DNA of 64,000 bases. Origin: Labrys monachus (GTDB lineage: Bacteria; Pseudomonadota; Alphaproteobacteria; Rhizobiales; Labraceae). The notes below the pieces were generated by a model. That model ran no database searches. It was not told the origin of the DNA and was given only the letters and a program-made list of their open reading frames with translations. The stretch covers positions 4,285,001 through 4,349,000 of the forward strand of contig NZ_JAUSVK010000001.1 in NCBI RefSeq assembly GCF_030814655.1, written 5' to 3'. Positions 51,421 to 60,367 of the stretch are shown here, piece after piece; the first letter of the stretch is position 1, and every line of letters starts with the position of its first letter. Position numbers and translations under genes: made by a program.

Positions 51421-52455
51421 TCAGTCCATCAGGATCTGGAGCTTCACGTCGGTCGGCTGGGCCGAGGCGGCCCTCTCGAACGCCTTGATGCTGTCCTTGA
51501 ACGCATAGGTTCCGGTGATCAGCGGCTTGAGATCCACCTTGCCGGAGGCGATCAGGGCAAGGGCGCGATCGTAGATGTTGGCATAGCGAAACACCGTCTC
51601 GATGCGCACTTCCTTTGCGATCGCGCCGGGCACGTCGAAGGTCACCGGCTCGACCGGCAGGCCGACCATCACCAGCGCGCCGCCCGGACGGACGAGATCG
51701 AAGATGCCGCTATAGGCCTTGGGGCTGCCGCTCGCCTCGAACACGATGTCGGCGCCCCAATCCGCCGTCTCGCGCGCCACGGCGGCCGCGAAGCTCTCCT
51801 GCGACAGGTCGACGGGCGTGACGCCGTCATAGCGGCCGGCGATCGCCAGCTTCTCCTTGCTGAAATCGGAGATCAGCACCCGGCTGCAGCCGCCGGCGAG
51901 CGCGGCGAGCGCGATCATGATGCCGATCGGTCCCGAGCCGATGACCGCGGCAACGTCGCCCGGCACGATACGGGCCCGTGCCGCCGCCTGCATGCCGATC
52001 GCGAAGGGCTCGACCATGGCGCCCTCGGCGAAGGACACATTGTCCGGCAGCTTGTAGGTGAAGGCGGCCGGATGCACCGCGAAGGGCGTGAGGACGCCGT
52101 GGATGGGCGGGGTCGCCCAGAACGTCACGGAGGGGTCGACATTGTAGATGCCGAGCTTGGAGGCCCGCGAGCTCAGGTCCGGCACGCCGGGCTCCATGCA
52201 GACGCGGTCGCCGACCTTGAGCCCCTTCACCTGCGCGCCCACCTCGACGACGGTCCCCGCCGCCTCATGGCCGAGCACCATCGGCGCGCGGACGACATAG
52301 GGCCCGATGCGGCCATGCGTGTAATAGTGGACGTCGCTGCCGCAGACGCCGACCGTGTGGATGGCGATCTTCACGTCGCTCGGACCGACCTCGAGCGGCA
52401 GGTCGATGTCGCGCAGGGACAGTTCCCCCTGGCGTTCGAGAACAAGGGCTTGCAT
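51421..52455 (-). CDS. Zinc-dependent polyol dehydrogenase (xylitol/sorbitol dehydrogenase-like)
   Basis: 344 aa from the ATG at 52455 (GGAGGAAGG upstream). Medium-chain dehydrogenase: catalytic zinc region [16 protein letters not shown] and [16 protein letters not shown]-binding [16 protein letters not shown]. The lobe that holds the structural zinc in many relatives ([20 protein letters not shown]) has no cysteine cluster, as in xylitol and sorbitol dehydrogenases of this branch. It should oxidise a polyol to a ketose. It lies between two sugar ABC systems, 127 bp after the system 3 ATPase, so it likely acts on one of their substrates. Confidence 0.9.
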   Translation of the reverse strand: MQALVLERQGELSLRDIDLPLEVGPSDVKIAIHTVGVCGSDVHYYTHGRIGPYVVRAPMVLGHEAAGTVVEVGAQVKGLKVGDRVCMEPGVPDLSSRASKLGIYNVDPSVTFWATPPIHGVLTPFAVHPAAFTYKLPDNVSFAEGAMVEPFAIGMQAAARARIVPGDVAAVIGSGPIGIMIALAALAGGCSRVLISDFSKEKLAIAGRYDGVTPVDLSQESFAAAVARETADWGADIVFEASGSPKAYSGIFDLVRPGGALVMVGLPVEPVTFDVPGAIAKEVRIETVFRYANIYDRALALIASGKVDLKPLITGTYAFKDSIKAFERAASAQPTDVKLQILMD

Positions 52456-52582
52456 GGGCCTTCCTCCAGCATTGCTGATTTGCGGAATTATTACATTCCC
52501 GTGCGCCGGCATAGCATGGATATCGCCGCGCCAAGGAGGGGGTCCGCGCCTCGTTTGTCGATCGGCTATCGTGAGCGGCGCT

Positions 52583-54109
52583 TCAGGCCGCATCCACCTT
52601 GTGGATGAGGTTCATGATGCCTTCGCTCATGCTGTCATAGTCCCGGCTGTTGTGCAGCCCGCCCGCCAGGCGATAATCGTTCATCACCACGATGCGGTCC
52701 GCCAGGGCGATCATTTCCGGCATGTCGCTGGTGATCAGCAGGATGGCGGTGCCGGTGTCCGAGAGCTCGCGCAGCAATTCATGCAGATAGGCCTTGGTCT
52801 TGATGTCGATGCCTACCGAGGGCTCGTCGACGATCAGGAGCTTGACCCCGGCGGCCAGCCATTTGGCGACGCTGATCTTCTGCTGGTTGCCGCCGGAAAG
52901 ATTGCCGACGGTCTGCTGGAGCGAGGGCGTGCGCACTTCGAGCTTGCGGATGTGGGGCTCGGCGGCCGCCCGCACCTTGCGGTCGGTGAGCAGGCCGAAG
53001 CGCGCCAGCTTCCGCCAGATGGTGATGCCGGCATTGTCGAGCACCGAATGCAGCAGGATGAGGCCCTCCTGCTTGCGATCCTCGCTGACATAGCCGATGC
53101 GATGGGTGTGGATGGCCTGGCCGACGCTCGTCACCTGCACCGGCCGGCCTTCCAGCTTGATGGTGCCTGCGGTCGCGGGGTATTGGCCCATGATGGATTT
53201 GGCGAGTTCCGTCCGGCCCGCTCCCACCAGCCCGTAGAGCCCGACGATCTCGCCGCGCCGGACGGTGAGGTCGATGTCGCGGTGCCCGAGCGGCGTCGCC
53301 ACGCCCTCCAGTTCCAGCACCGGCGGGGCGCCCGCATGGTCGCGCGGCTTCCAATCGGGGATCTGCTCGCTGCGGCCGATCATCAGCCGCACGAGGTCCT
53401 GGCGGCCGAGCCCGGCCATCGGACGGCTGTCGCAGGCGTTGCGCCCGTCGCGCAGCACCGTGACCTGGTCGCAGATCTCCTGCACCTCCTCCAGCTTGTG
53501 GCTGACGAACAGCATGCTGACCCCTTCGTCCCTGAGCTTCTTCAGGAGGGCGAACAGCGCCACCGTCTCGTGCGGGGTGAGCGAGGCCGTGGGCTCGTCG
53601 AGCAGCAGCACGCGCGAGCGCAGCGACAGCGCCTTGGCGATCTCGACGAGCTGCATCTTGGCGACGCTGAGCTGCGAGACCGGCGTCGAGGGATCGATGT
53701 CGAGACCGAGCACGTCGAGCCAGCGGCGCGCCTCGGCGTTGATGCCGGCATAGTCGATCGGCTTGAACAAATGCGCGCCGAGGCGCTCCAGCATGATGTT
53801 CTCGCCCACCGAGAAGCGCGTGATCAGGTTGCGCTCCTGATGCACCACGCCGATGCCCATGGCGATGGCGTCCCGGGTGGAGAGCAGCGTCACCGGCTTG
53901 CCGTCGACGAGCAGTTCGCCCTCGTCCGGCCTCAGCACGCCGGTGATCAGCTTGATGAGGGTCGACTTGCCCGCGCCGTTCTCGCCGAGCAGGGCATGGA
54001 TCGATCCCTTGGTGAGCGAGATGGACACGCCTTCCAGCGCCTTCACGCCGGGAAAGAACTTGCTGACGCCGCGCGCCTGGAACACGATTTCGCCCTTGGT
54101 ATCCGGCAT
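52583..54109 (-). CDS. Ribose-type ABC transporter ATPase (two NBDs), system 3
   Basis: 508 aa. NBD1: [43 protein letters not shown]2: [38 protein letters not shown]. It begins 3 bp after the permease gene at 54113-55072 and ends the binding protein-permease-permease-ATPase order. The C-terminus is [10 protein letters not shown]. It energises import by the two system 3 permeases. Confidence 0.94.
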   Translation of the reverse strand: MPDTKGEIVFQARGVSKFFPGVKALEGVSISLTKGSIHALLGENGAGKSTLIKLITGVLRPDEGELLVDGKPVTLLSTRDAIAMGIGVVHQERNLITRFSVGENIMLERLGAHLFKPIDYAGINAEARRWLDVLGLDIDPSTPVSQLSVAKMQLVEIAKALSLRSRVLLLDEPTASLTPHETVALFALLKKLRDEGVSMLFVSHKLEEVQEICDQVTVLRDGRNACDSRPMAGLGRQDLVRLMIGRSEQIPDWKPRDHAGAPPVLELEGVATPLGHRDIDLTVRRGEIVGLYGLVGAGRTELAKSIMGQYPATAGTIKLEGRPVQVTSVGQAIHTHRIGYVSEDRKQEGLILLHSVLDNAGITIWRKLARFGLLTDRKVRAAAEPHIRKLEVRTPSLQQTVGNLSGGNQQKISVAKWLAAGVKLLIVDEPSVGIDIKTKAYLHELLRELSDTGTAILLITSDMPEMIALADRIVVMNDYRLAGGLHNSRDYDSMSEGIMNLIHKVDAA

Positions 54110-54112
54110 GGC

Positions 54113-55072
54113 TCAGATCCTCTTGAGGCTGCGGGAGACCCGGACTTCACGCCAGCGGTTCATGCCCACGGCCCACAGGATGAGCCCGCCGAGCACCACC
54201 TGCACCAGCAGCGGGTCGATGTGGAAGAGCACCAGGGCCTGGGTGATGATGGCGACGATGACGACGCCGAGCAGCGTCGCGACCGTCGAGACATGCCCGC
54301 CGGCCAGCACAGCCCCGCCGATCACCGGCGCGGCGAAGGACAGGATCAGCCAGTCGTCGCCGATGGTGGGCTGTCCGATCTGCAGGCGCGCCACCAGCGC
54401 GATCCCCGCGAGAGCCGCGAGCAGGCCGGAGATCGCATGGGCCGAGATCACCGTGCGGGGCACCGAAATGCCGGACAGTTCGGCCGCGTGCGCATTGCCG
54501 CCGACGGCGAGGATGAAACGCCCGAGCGGCAGCCGGTTGAGCATGTACCACACCAGCCCGAACACCAGGGCGGCCGGAAGCACGAACCAGGGCAGCGGCC
54601 CGAGGAAGGTGGTGTTGCCGAAATCCTTGACGCTCTGCGGCACGCCGTAGAAGGGCTGGGCCCGGGTGATGCCGAGATTGATGCCCTTGAAGACCGAGAG
54701 GGTGGCGAGGGTGATGACGAAGGCGGAGATGCCGGTGCCGGCGATGAAGCAGCCGTTGATGATGCCGGCGCCGAGGCCGATGAGCGCGGCCAGCACGGCC
54801 GCAACCGGTGGCGACAGGCCCCAGACCTGCATCATGCCGGCAAAGGAGATCGCCGCCAGGCCCCCGATGGCGCCGACCGCCAGATTCATCTGCCCGATGG
54901 CGATGATGATCATCTGCGAGAAGGCGATCAGCATGTTGACGGTGATCGCCAGCAGCAGCACCTGGATGTTCAGCGGCGACAGGAAGGCAGGATTGAAGAA
55001 GCTGATGATCGCCATCGCCAGGATGGTGATCGCCAGCGGGCCGAACCAGTCCGTCTGCATCGTGCGGCGCAT
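54113..55072 (-). CDS. Ribose-type ABC transporter permease, system 3 (second)
   Basis: 319 aa from the ATG at 55072, overlapping the previous stop as TGATG; ATG at 55060 is an alternative. Helices include NMLIAFSQMIIIAIGQMNLAVGAIGGLAAIS and the late loop APVIGGAVLAGGHVSTVATLLGVVIVAIITQALVLFHI. It forms a heterodimeric channel with the permease at 55072-56121. Confidence 0.94.
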   Translation of the reverse strand: MRRTMQTDWFGPLAITILAMAIISFFNPAFLSPLNIQVLLLAITVNMLIAFSQMIIIAIGQMNLAVGAIGGLAAISFAGMMQVWGLSPPVAAVLAALIGLGAGIINGCFIAGTGISAFVITLATLSVFKGINLGITRAQPFYGVPQSVKDFGNTTFLGPLPWFVLPAALVFGLVWYMLNRLPLGRFILAVGGNAHAAELSGISVPRTVISAHAISGLLAALAGIALVARLQIGQPTIGDDWLILSFAAPVIGGAVLAGGHVSTVATLLGVVIVAIITQALVLFHIDPLLVQVVLGGLILWAVGMNRWREVRVSRSLKRI

Positions 55073-56121
55073 CACACCATCCTCCGGTGAGCGAGATAGG
55101 AACGCCGCATCAGGTCGATCAGCACGGCCAGGAGAAGGAGGATGCCGAGGCAGGCCTGGACCCAGAACTCGCCGATCTGCAGCAGGTTGAGCCCGTTGGT
55201 CAGCATCGTCACCAGGATGGCGCCGAGCAGCGTGCCGATCACCGACACCCGTCCGCCGCTGAGGAGCGTTCCGCCCAGCACCGGGCCGAGGAAGGCGAGC
55301 AGGAGCCAGTCCTGGCCGAGCTGCCCCGCCATGGAGGGGATCGCCGCGCCGGTGCGCGCGACCACCAGCAGGGCCGTTGCCGCGGCGATGGCCCCCGACA
55401 GCATGTGGCAGAGGATGAAGATCCGGCCGACCCGCACGCCCGACAGCTCGGCCGCCTCTGGACGTGCGCCGGCAGCCAGCATCTCGCGGCCGATCACCGT
55501 GTAGCGGTAGAGCAGGACGAGCAGCACGCCCGCTGCGAAGGCCACGACGAGCATCGGCGACACCACGCCGAACAGCCGCGCCCGCCCGAATTCGGAAAAG
55601 TCCGGCGGGATGCCGCGATAGGATTCGGCCTTGGTGAGATAGAGCATCAGGCCGAAGAAGATGCTCATGCTGGCGAGCGTGATGATGAAGCTGTGCAGGC
55701 CGGAGCGCACGATGACGAAGCCGTTGACCCAGCCGAGCAAGGCGCCCGTCGCGATGGCGCCGACGACAGCCGCCGGCCAGGGCAGCCCGCCGACCTGGGC
55801 GAGGAAGCCGAAGACCATCGCCGAGCACACGCCGATGGCGCCGACGGCGAGGTTGAGCCCGCCCGTCACGATGACCACCATCATCGAGAAGCCGACCATG
55901 ATGTTGACCGCTGCGACGCGGCCGAGCGTGAACTGGTTGAAGGTGGAGAAGAACCGGCCGTCGGTCATCAGCCCGAAGATGCCGGCGAAGACCGCGATCA
56001 GGACGACGAGACCGAACTCGTTCGTCAGATAGAACCGGATCGAGCCGCTCCGCACCGGCTTCGCGGCAGTCGGGGCCGGCGCCGCCGCACTCGTATCGTC
56101 ACCATGCATAGGCGGCCTCAT
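55072..56121 (-). CDS. Ribose-type ABC transporter permease, system 3 (first)
   Basis: 349 aa from the ATG at 56121, chosen for AAGGGA upstream; ATG at 56109 is possible. A hydrophilic Ala/Pro-rich N-terminus is followed by helices with MVGFSMMVVIVTGGLNLAVGAIGVCSAM and LGPVLGGTLLSGGRVSVIGTLLGAILVTMLTNGLNLLQI. It pairs with the next permease; the overlap of stop and start codons implies coupled translation. The binding protein gene lies 143 bp upstream. Confidence 0.93.
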   Translation of the reverse strand: MRPPMHGDDTSAAAPAPTAAKPVRSGSIRFYLTNEFGLVVLIAVFAGIFGLMTDGRFFSTFNQFTLGRVAAVNIMVGFSMMVVIVTGGLNLAVGAIGVCSAMVFGFLAQVGGLPWPAAVVGAIATGALLGWVNGFVIVRSGLHSFIITLASMSIFFGLMLYLTKAESYRGIPPDFSEFGRARLFGVVSPMLVVAFAAGVLLVLLYRYTVIGREMLAAGARPEAAELSGVRVGRIFILCHMLSGAIAAATALLVVARTGAAIPSMAGQLGQDWLLLAFLGPVLGGTLLSGGRVSVIGTLLGAILVTMLTNGLNLLQIGEFWVQACLGILLLLAVLIDLMRRSYLAHRRMV

Positions 56122-56264
56122 CGTCCCTTGGGAGGGGCGCACGCTTCAACGGACTGAAGCAACGCGTTGTACATCGTCGTCACGGGCGAAGCCGCGGCGG
56201 GGTCGCCGCCACGGCACGGGCAGGCGGGATGCGGAACCGGCCGCATCCCGGATGCGTCAGGGTC

Positions 56265-57290
56265 TCACTTGCAGACCAGATAGGTCTTCTGGAAATCGGC
56301 CAGCAGCGTCTTGGTGATGCCCTGCATGTAGGAGATGTAGTTGTCCACGCCGGACGCGTCGACGAAGACGGTGCCGGAATCGATGAACTTGTTGGTCAGG
56401 GCGTTGGTCTTGAAGGGCGCATCCGCCTTCACGGTGCAGCCATTGCGCAGCTTGTCGGCGGCGAAGGAGCCGATATAGCCCTGGCCGTAGGGATTCTGCA
56501 GCATGGTGCCGGTGACGAAGCCGTCCTTGATCGCCTGCAGCACGACCTGGTCGTGGTCGATGGCGACCATCTTGATGCGCTTGTCGCCGATCTTGCGCAG
56601 GGCGTTGGCGGCCACCACCGACGGCACCCAGGCGGTGGAGATGATGCCGTCGACCTCGCCGGCATGGGCCGCGAGATAGGCGTTGATCTTCTCTTCCGCC
56701 GGTTCGGGGGCATCGATGTCGGCGATCACCTGCACGACCTGGCCGCCCTCTTCCTTCGCGGCGCGCTCGACGGCGTCGATGCGCAGCTGCGTGTTGGGAT
56801 CGACGAGGAAGCCGGTGAAATGCGCGATGCGCTTCTTGCCGCCCAAAGCCTTGAACAGCTGCTTGGCGCCGAGATAGGCCGAGTTGCCGGTATCGGTGCC
56901 GAGGCAGAAGGCGGCCTTGGACGGATCCTTGAGGCAGCCGGCGAGCGCGATGACCGGCGCGCCGGTGTCGGCGAGCTCATTGGCCGTCGACACCGAGCCG
57001 ACCGGGTCGCCCGGGAAGATCAGAAAGGCGTTGTAGCCCTGGGTCACCAGGCTTTCGAGCAGATCGTTCTGCGTGCTCAGTTCCCATTTCTGCGGGACCT
57101 TGTAGTCCGCAGCGCCGAGGCCGAAATCCTTGGCGGCGTCCTTGCCGGCCTGCTCCCAGGCGGCGAAGTAGGGATGCGGGCCTCCCGGGACGAGGGCGAT
57201 CTTGGAATCGTTCGCGGCGAGCGCCGGAAGGGCGCCGGCGAGAAGCGCAGCTGCCGCGGCGCAGGCGATGATGTGACGTCGACCGAACAT
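56265..57290 (-). CDS. Periplasmic sugar-binding protein, system 3
   Basis: 341 aa from the ATG at 57290 (GGAAACGC upstream). Signal peptide FGRRHIIACAAAAALLAGALPALA. Mature part: KIALVPGGPHPYFAAWEQAGKDAAKDFG, FLIFPGDPVGSVSTANELADTGAPVIALAG and DGIISTAWVPSVVAANALRK. Four cysteines (LAGCLKD, AAFCLG, NGCTV and YLVCK at the end) could form two disulfides, which is unusual for RbsB-type proteins. First gene of the system 3 operon and divergent from the GntR gene. Confidence 0.9.
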   Translation of the reverse strand: MFGRRHIIACAAAAALLAGALPALAANDSKIALVPGGPHPYFAAWEQAGKDAAKDFGLGAADYKVPQKWELSTQNDLLESLVTQGYNAFLIFPGDPVGSVSTANELADTGAPVIALAGCLKDPSKAAFCLGTDTGNSAYLGAKQLFKALGGKKRIAHFTGFLVDPNTQLRIDAVERAAKEEGGQVVQVIADIDAPEPAEEKINAYLAAHAGEVDGIISTAWVPSVVAANALRKIGDKRIKMVAIDHDQVVLQAIKDGFVTGTMLQNPYGQGYIGSFAADKLRNGCTVKADAPFKTNALTNKFIDSGTVFVDASGVDNYISYMQGITKTLLADFQKTYLVCK

Positions 57291-57351
57291 GCGTTTCCAA
57301 TCCTGTGTTTTGTTCCTGCGCAGACCTGTTGCAGCCGGCCCGCGGACATGC

Positions 57352-57367
57352 TGGACACTAGTATCCA
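57352..57367. promoter_or_regulatory. GntR operator candidate TGGACACTAGTATCCA
   Basis: A 16-bp palindrome with one mismatched pair in the divergent region, 62 bp before the binding protein gene and 127 bp before the GntR gene. The TGG-N-CCA form is in keeping with FCD-type GntR sites. Confidence 0.5.
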
Positions 57368-57493
57368 AGGCAGAAACATGCAACGGTGATTGTAGGGCGT
57401 TTGGGAAAATCGGTTCCGTCGGCTCGGAGCCAGAATCAAAAGATACCCCTACCCCCTTGTTCGATATGCGCTTTCAGGGAGGCCGGCGCCGCG

Positions 57494-58246
57494 ATGTCCG
57501 CTGTGACACTGAAAACCCCGGATGACGACGCCGACAAGACCGTCACTGCACCGGGCTCGGACGGTCTCGGATTTGCCGTCGACATCAACCGCAAGCATCC
57601 CGTGGCCGACCAGATCTACGACGCGCTGAAGGAGGCGATCGTCTCGGTGCAATTGCTGCCCGGCACGTCGATCAGCGAAAACCGCATCTGCCGCCATTTC
57701 GGCGTCTCGCGCACGCCCGTGCGCTCGGCCGTGGTCCGCCTCAGCGAGGACGGCCTCGTCGACGTCTATCCCCAGCAGGGCAGCTTCGTCTCCCCGATTC
57801 GGCTCGCCGAGATCAACGACAGCCATTTCGTCCGCAAGAATCTGGAGATCGCGCTGCTGCGCGAGGCCGCGACGAAATGGAGCCCGGAGAAAAGCGCTCA
57901 CGCCCGCGCCATCATCGAGGTGCAGCGCCAGGCGATCGAGGCCGGCGACGGCAATCTCTTCTTCCGCGAGGACGAGCATTTCCACCAGGCCTTCGCCGGC
58001 TTCGCCGAACGCGAGGGCGTCTGGGCGACCGTGCTGCAGGCAAAAGCCCGCCTCGCCCGCTTCGTGCGCCTGTTCGGCAAGCCGGACCGCCTGCCCGTGG
58101 TGGTGCGGGAGCATCTGGCCATCCTCGATGCCCTCGATGCCCGCCAAATCGACAGGGCGATCCAACAGCTCGACTATCATCTCGACATGGCCTTCACCAT
58201 CCTCAAGCAATTGCCCGACGAATATGGACCCTATGTCGTGGAATAG
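57494..58246 (+). CDS. GntR-family regulator, FCD domain
   Basis: 250 aa from the ATG at 57494 (AGGGAGG 10 nt upstream). Winged helix-turn-helix: PVADQIYDALKEAIVSVQLLPGTSISENRICRHFGVSRTPVRSAVVRL and VYPQQGSFVSPI. The FCD domain has metal-binding residues in EDEHFHQAFAGFAE, VVREHLAILDAL and LDYHLDMAF. It should be the local repressor of the divergent system 3 operon and of the mannitol-dehydrogenase-family gene 55 bp downstream on the same strand, responding to a sugar acid or polyol. Confidence 0.92.
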   Translation: MSAVTLKTPDDDADKTVTAPGSDGLGFAVDINRKHPVADQIYDALKEAIVSVQLLPGTSISENRICRHFGVSRTPVRSAVVRLSEDGLVDVYPQQGSFVSPIRLAEINDSHFVRKNLEIALLREAATKWSPEKSAHARAIIEVQRQAIEAGDGNLFFREDEHFHQAFAGFAEREGVWATVLQAKARLARFVRLFGKPDRLPVVVREHLAILDALDARQIDRAIQQLDYHLDMAFTILKQLPDEYGPYVVE

Positions 58247-58301
58247 AGCCGGTTCGCCGCGGGGCGGTTGCGCCCGGCGGCGAACTGGGGAATGACAGGC
58301 G

Positions 58302-59801
58302 ATGGCCGCGCCATCCGACTCCAAGCAGGCACCTCGATCGATGCGTCTTTCCAACGCCGCCCTTGCCGGGCTTCCGCCTTCCGTCCTCCGCCCTTCCTAT
58401 GACCGCTCGGCCGTCACGGCCGGCATCGTGCATCTGGGCCTCGGCGCCTTCCACCGCTCCCATCAGGCGGTCTATGTCGAGGATCGCCTGGCACAGGGCG
58501 AAACCGGATGGGGCATCGTCGGCGCCTCGCTGCGCAGCGCCGACACGCGCGATGCGCTGGCGCCGCAGGACGGCCTCTACACCCTCTCCATCCGCGACAG
58601 CGACAGCGAGCAGTTGCGCGTCGTCGGCTCGATCCTCGATATCCTCGTCGCTCCGGAATCGCCGGCCCGGCTGATCGAGCGCCTGAGCGATCCCGCCATC
58701 CGCATCGTCAGCCTCACCATCACCGAGAAGGGCTATGCGGTCGACCTCGGGACCGGCAGCCTCAAGCTGGACCACCCGGACATCGTGCACGACCTCGCTC
58801 ATCCGCAGATGCCGCGCTCCGCCCTCGGCCTGCTCGCCGAGGCGATCGATCGGCGCCGCCGGGCCGGCGCGCCTCCCTTCACCGTGCTCTCCTGCGACAA
58901 CCTCCCGCAGAACGGCAAGACGCTCCGCCGCCTTCTCACCGGCTTCGCCGCCGAGCGCAGCAGGGATCTCGCCGACTACATCGCCGCCGAAATCCCCTGC
59001 CCGTCCTCGATGGTCGACCGGATCGTCCCCGCCACCACCGACGAGGACCGGCGCGCCATCGCCGCGGCGCTCGGCAGGGAGGATGCCTGGCCGGTGCTGA
59101 CCGAACCCTTCACGCAATGGGTGGTGGAGGATCGCTTCGTCGCCGGACGGCCCCGATTCGAGGATAGCGGCGTCGAATTCGTCGACGATGTCCAGCCTTT
59201 CGAACATATGAAGCTGCGCCTGCTGAACGGCACCCATACCTGCATGGGCGCGGTCGGCCGGCTCGCCGGCTTCGACACCGTCTCCCGCTGCATTGCCGAT
59301 CCCGGCGTCCTCACCCTCGTCGAGCGCCATTGGCGGGAAGTCATTCCGACGCTGTCGATCCCGGCCGACCGGGCGTTCGCCTATACGCGGCAGCTCCTGG
59401 CCCGCTACGGCAACAGGTCGCTGCATCACCGCACGGCGCAGCTCGCCAGCGACGCCTCCCAGAAGCTGACGCCGCGCATCGTCTATCCGATCCGCGAATG
59501 CCTGGCCCGCGGCCTGCCCTGCGGAACGCTGATATTCGCCGTCGCCGCCTGGATCCGGTCCTGCGGCGGAAAGGACGAGCAGGGGCGGCCCCTTCCCCTC
59601 AACGACCCGACCTTCCAGGCCTGGACCGGCCAGCCCGACCAGCAACAGGCGGCGCCGGACGAGGTGGTCGACGCGTTTCTCGGCCTCTCCTTCGTGTTCG
59701 GCGACGACCTGCCGCGCAACGCCGCATTCACGACCGCGCTGAAGCGCGCCTACCGCGCCATCGCCTCGCAAGGCGTGCTGGCCGCGGCCCGGCAAGTGTG
59801 A
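58302..59801 (+). CDS. Mannitol dehydrogenase family oxidoreductase (polyol or hexuronate)
   Basis: 499 aa, full length for long-chain polyol-specific dehydrogenases. GIVHLGLGAFHRSHQAVYVEDRL is the NAD-binding start, SCDNLPQNGKTLRRLL is diagnostic, and the catalytic Lys-x4-Asn-x2-His is K304, N309 and H312 in HMKLRLLNGTH. Members are mannitol 2-dehydrogenase, fructuronate reductase, tagaturonate reductase or arabinitol dehydrogenase. It lies downstream of GntR and next to ABC systems, so a polyol or hexuronate is likely. The start may instead be the ATG at 58341, where the family homology begins. Confidence 0.92.
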   Translation: MAAPSDSKQAPRSMRLSNAALAGLPPSVLRPSYDRSAVTAGIVHLGLGAFHRSHQAVYVEDRLAQGETGWGIVGASLRSADTRDALAPQDGLYTLSIRDSDSEQLRVVGSILDILVAPESPARLIERLSDPAIRIVSLTITEKGYAVDLGTGSLKLDHPDIVHDLAHPQMPRSALGLLAEAIDRRRRAGAPPFTVLSCDNLPQNGKTLRRLLTGFAAERSRDLADYIAAEIPCPSSMVDRIVPATTDEDRRAIAAALGREDAWPVLTEPFTQWVVEDRFVAGRPRFEDSGVEFVDDVQPFEHMKLRLLNGTHTCMGAVGRLAGFDTVSRCIADPGVLTLVERHWREVIPTLSIPADRAFAYTRQLLARYGNRSLHHRTAQLASDASQKLTPRIVYPIRECLARGLPCGTLIFAVAAWIRSCGGKDEQGRPLPLNDPTFQAWTGQPDQQQAAPDEVVDAFLGLSFVFGDDLPRNAAFTTALKRAYRAIASQGVLAAARQV

Positions 59802-59834
59802 CCGGCGGCGCGGGCAGGCCGGCCGCGGCCCCGG

Positions 59835-60284
59835 TCAGATGTGATACATGTAGGTGAGGTCGTCGAGGTCGGCGAGCGCGCGCATCTCGGCGAGGCTGCG
59901 GTTGTCGAGCACGGTCGAGATCGCCTGGCGCACTTCCAGCATCATCAGCCGGACGGCGCATTGGTCCTCGTTGGTACAGTCGTCGCAGCGCTGATAGGCG
60001 GTGCGGCTCGCGCAGGGAATCGGCGCGAGCGGTCCGTCGAGGACGCGCACGATATGGCCGACGCGGATTTCGCTGGCCGGCCGGCCCAGCACATAGCCCC
60101 CGCCCTTGCCTTTCTTGGAATGCAGGAAACCCGCATTCTTCAATTCACCCAGAATGGTGTCGAGGAACTTCTTGGGGATATCGTTCTGCTCCGCGATGTC
60201 GGAGACCAGAATGGGCTTGCCGGGCTCGGCCCCCGCCAGATGCACCATCGCCTTGAGGCCGTATTTGCCCTTCTTGGTCAGCAT
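59835..60284 (-). CDS. Rrf2-family regulator with cysteine cluster
   Basis: 149 aa from the ATG at 60284 (GAGGG upstream). Winged helix-turn-helix: LTKKGKYGLKAMVHLAG, ILVSDIAEQNDIPKKFLDTILGELKNAGFLHSKKGKGGGYVL. Four cysteines at 91, 100, 103 and 109 (PCASRTAYQRC, DDCTNEDQC) occupy the place where IscR, NsrR and RirA hold an iron-sulfur cluster, but with different spacing. It may sense iron, sulfur or redox state. It is the last gene of a sulfonate-type cluster, 83 bp after the monooxygenase, and could control it. An AT-rich stretch at 60300-60345 precedes it. Confidence 0.88.
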   Translation of the reverse strand: MLTKKGKYGLKAMVHLAGAEPGKPILVSDIAEQNDIPKKFLDTILGELKNAGFLHSKKGKGGGYVLGRPASEIRVGHIVRVLDGPLAPIPCASRTAYQRCDDCTNEDQCAVRLMMLEVRQAISTVLDNRSLAEMRALADLDDLTYMYHI

Positions 60285-60367
60285 GCATCCCTCGAATCGC
60301 TCGCTTACAACTCCACTTAGTTTATTAAATAGTGTCAAATTTCCCGATAGCCATAGGCATGGCGCCG

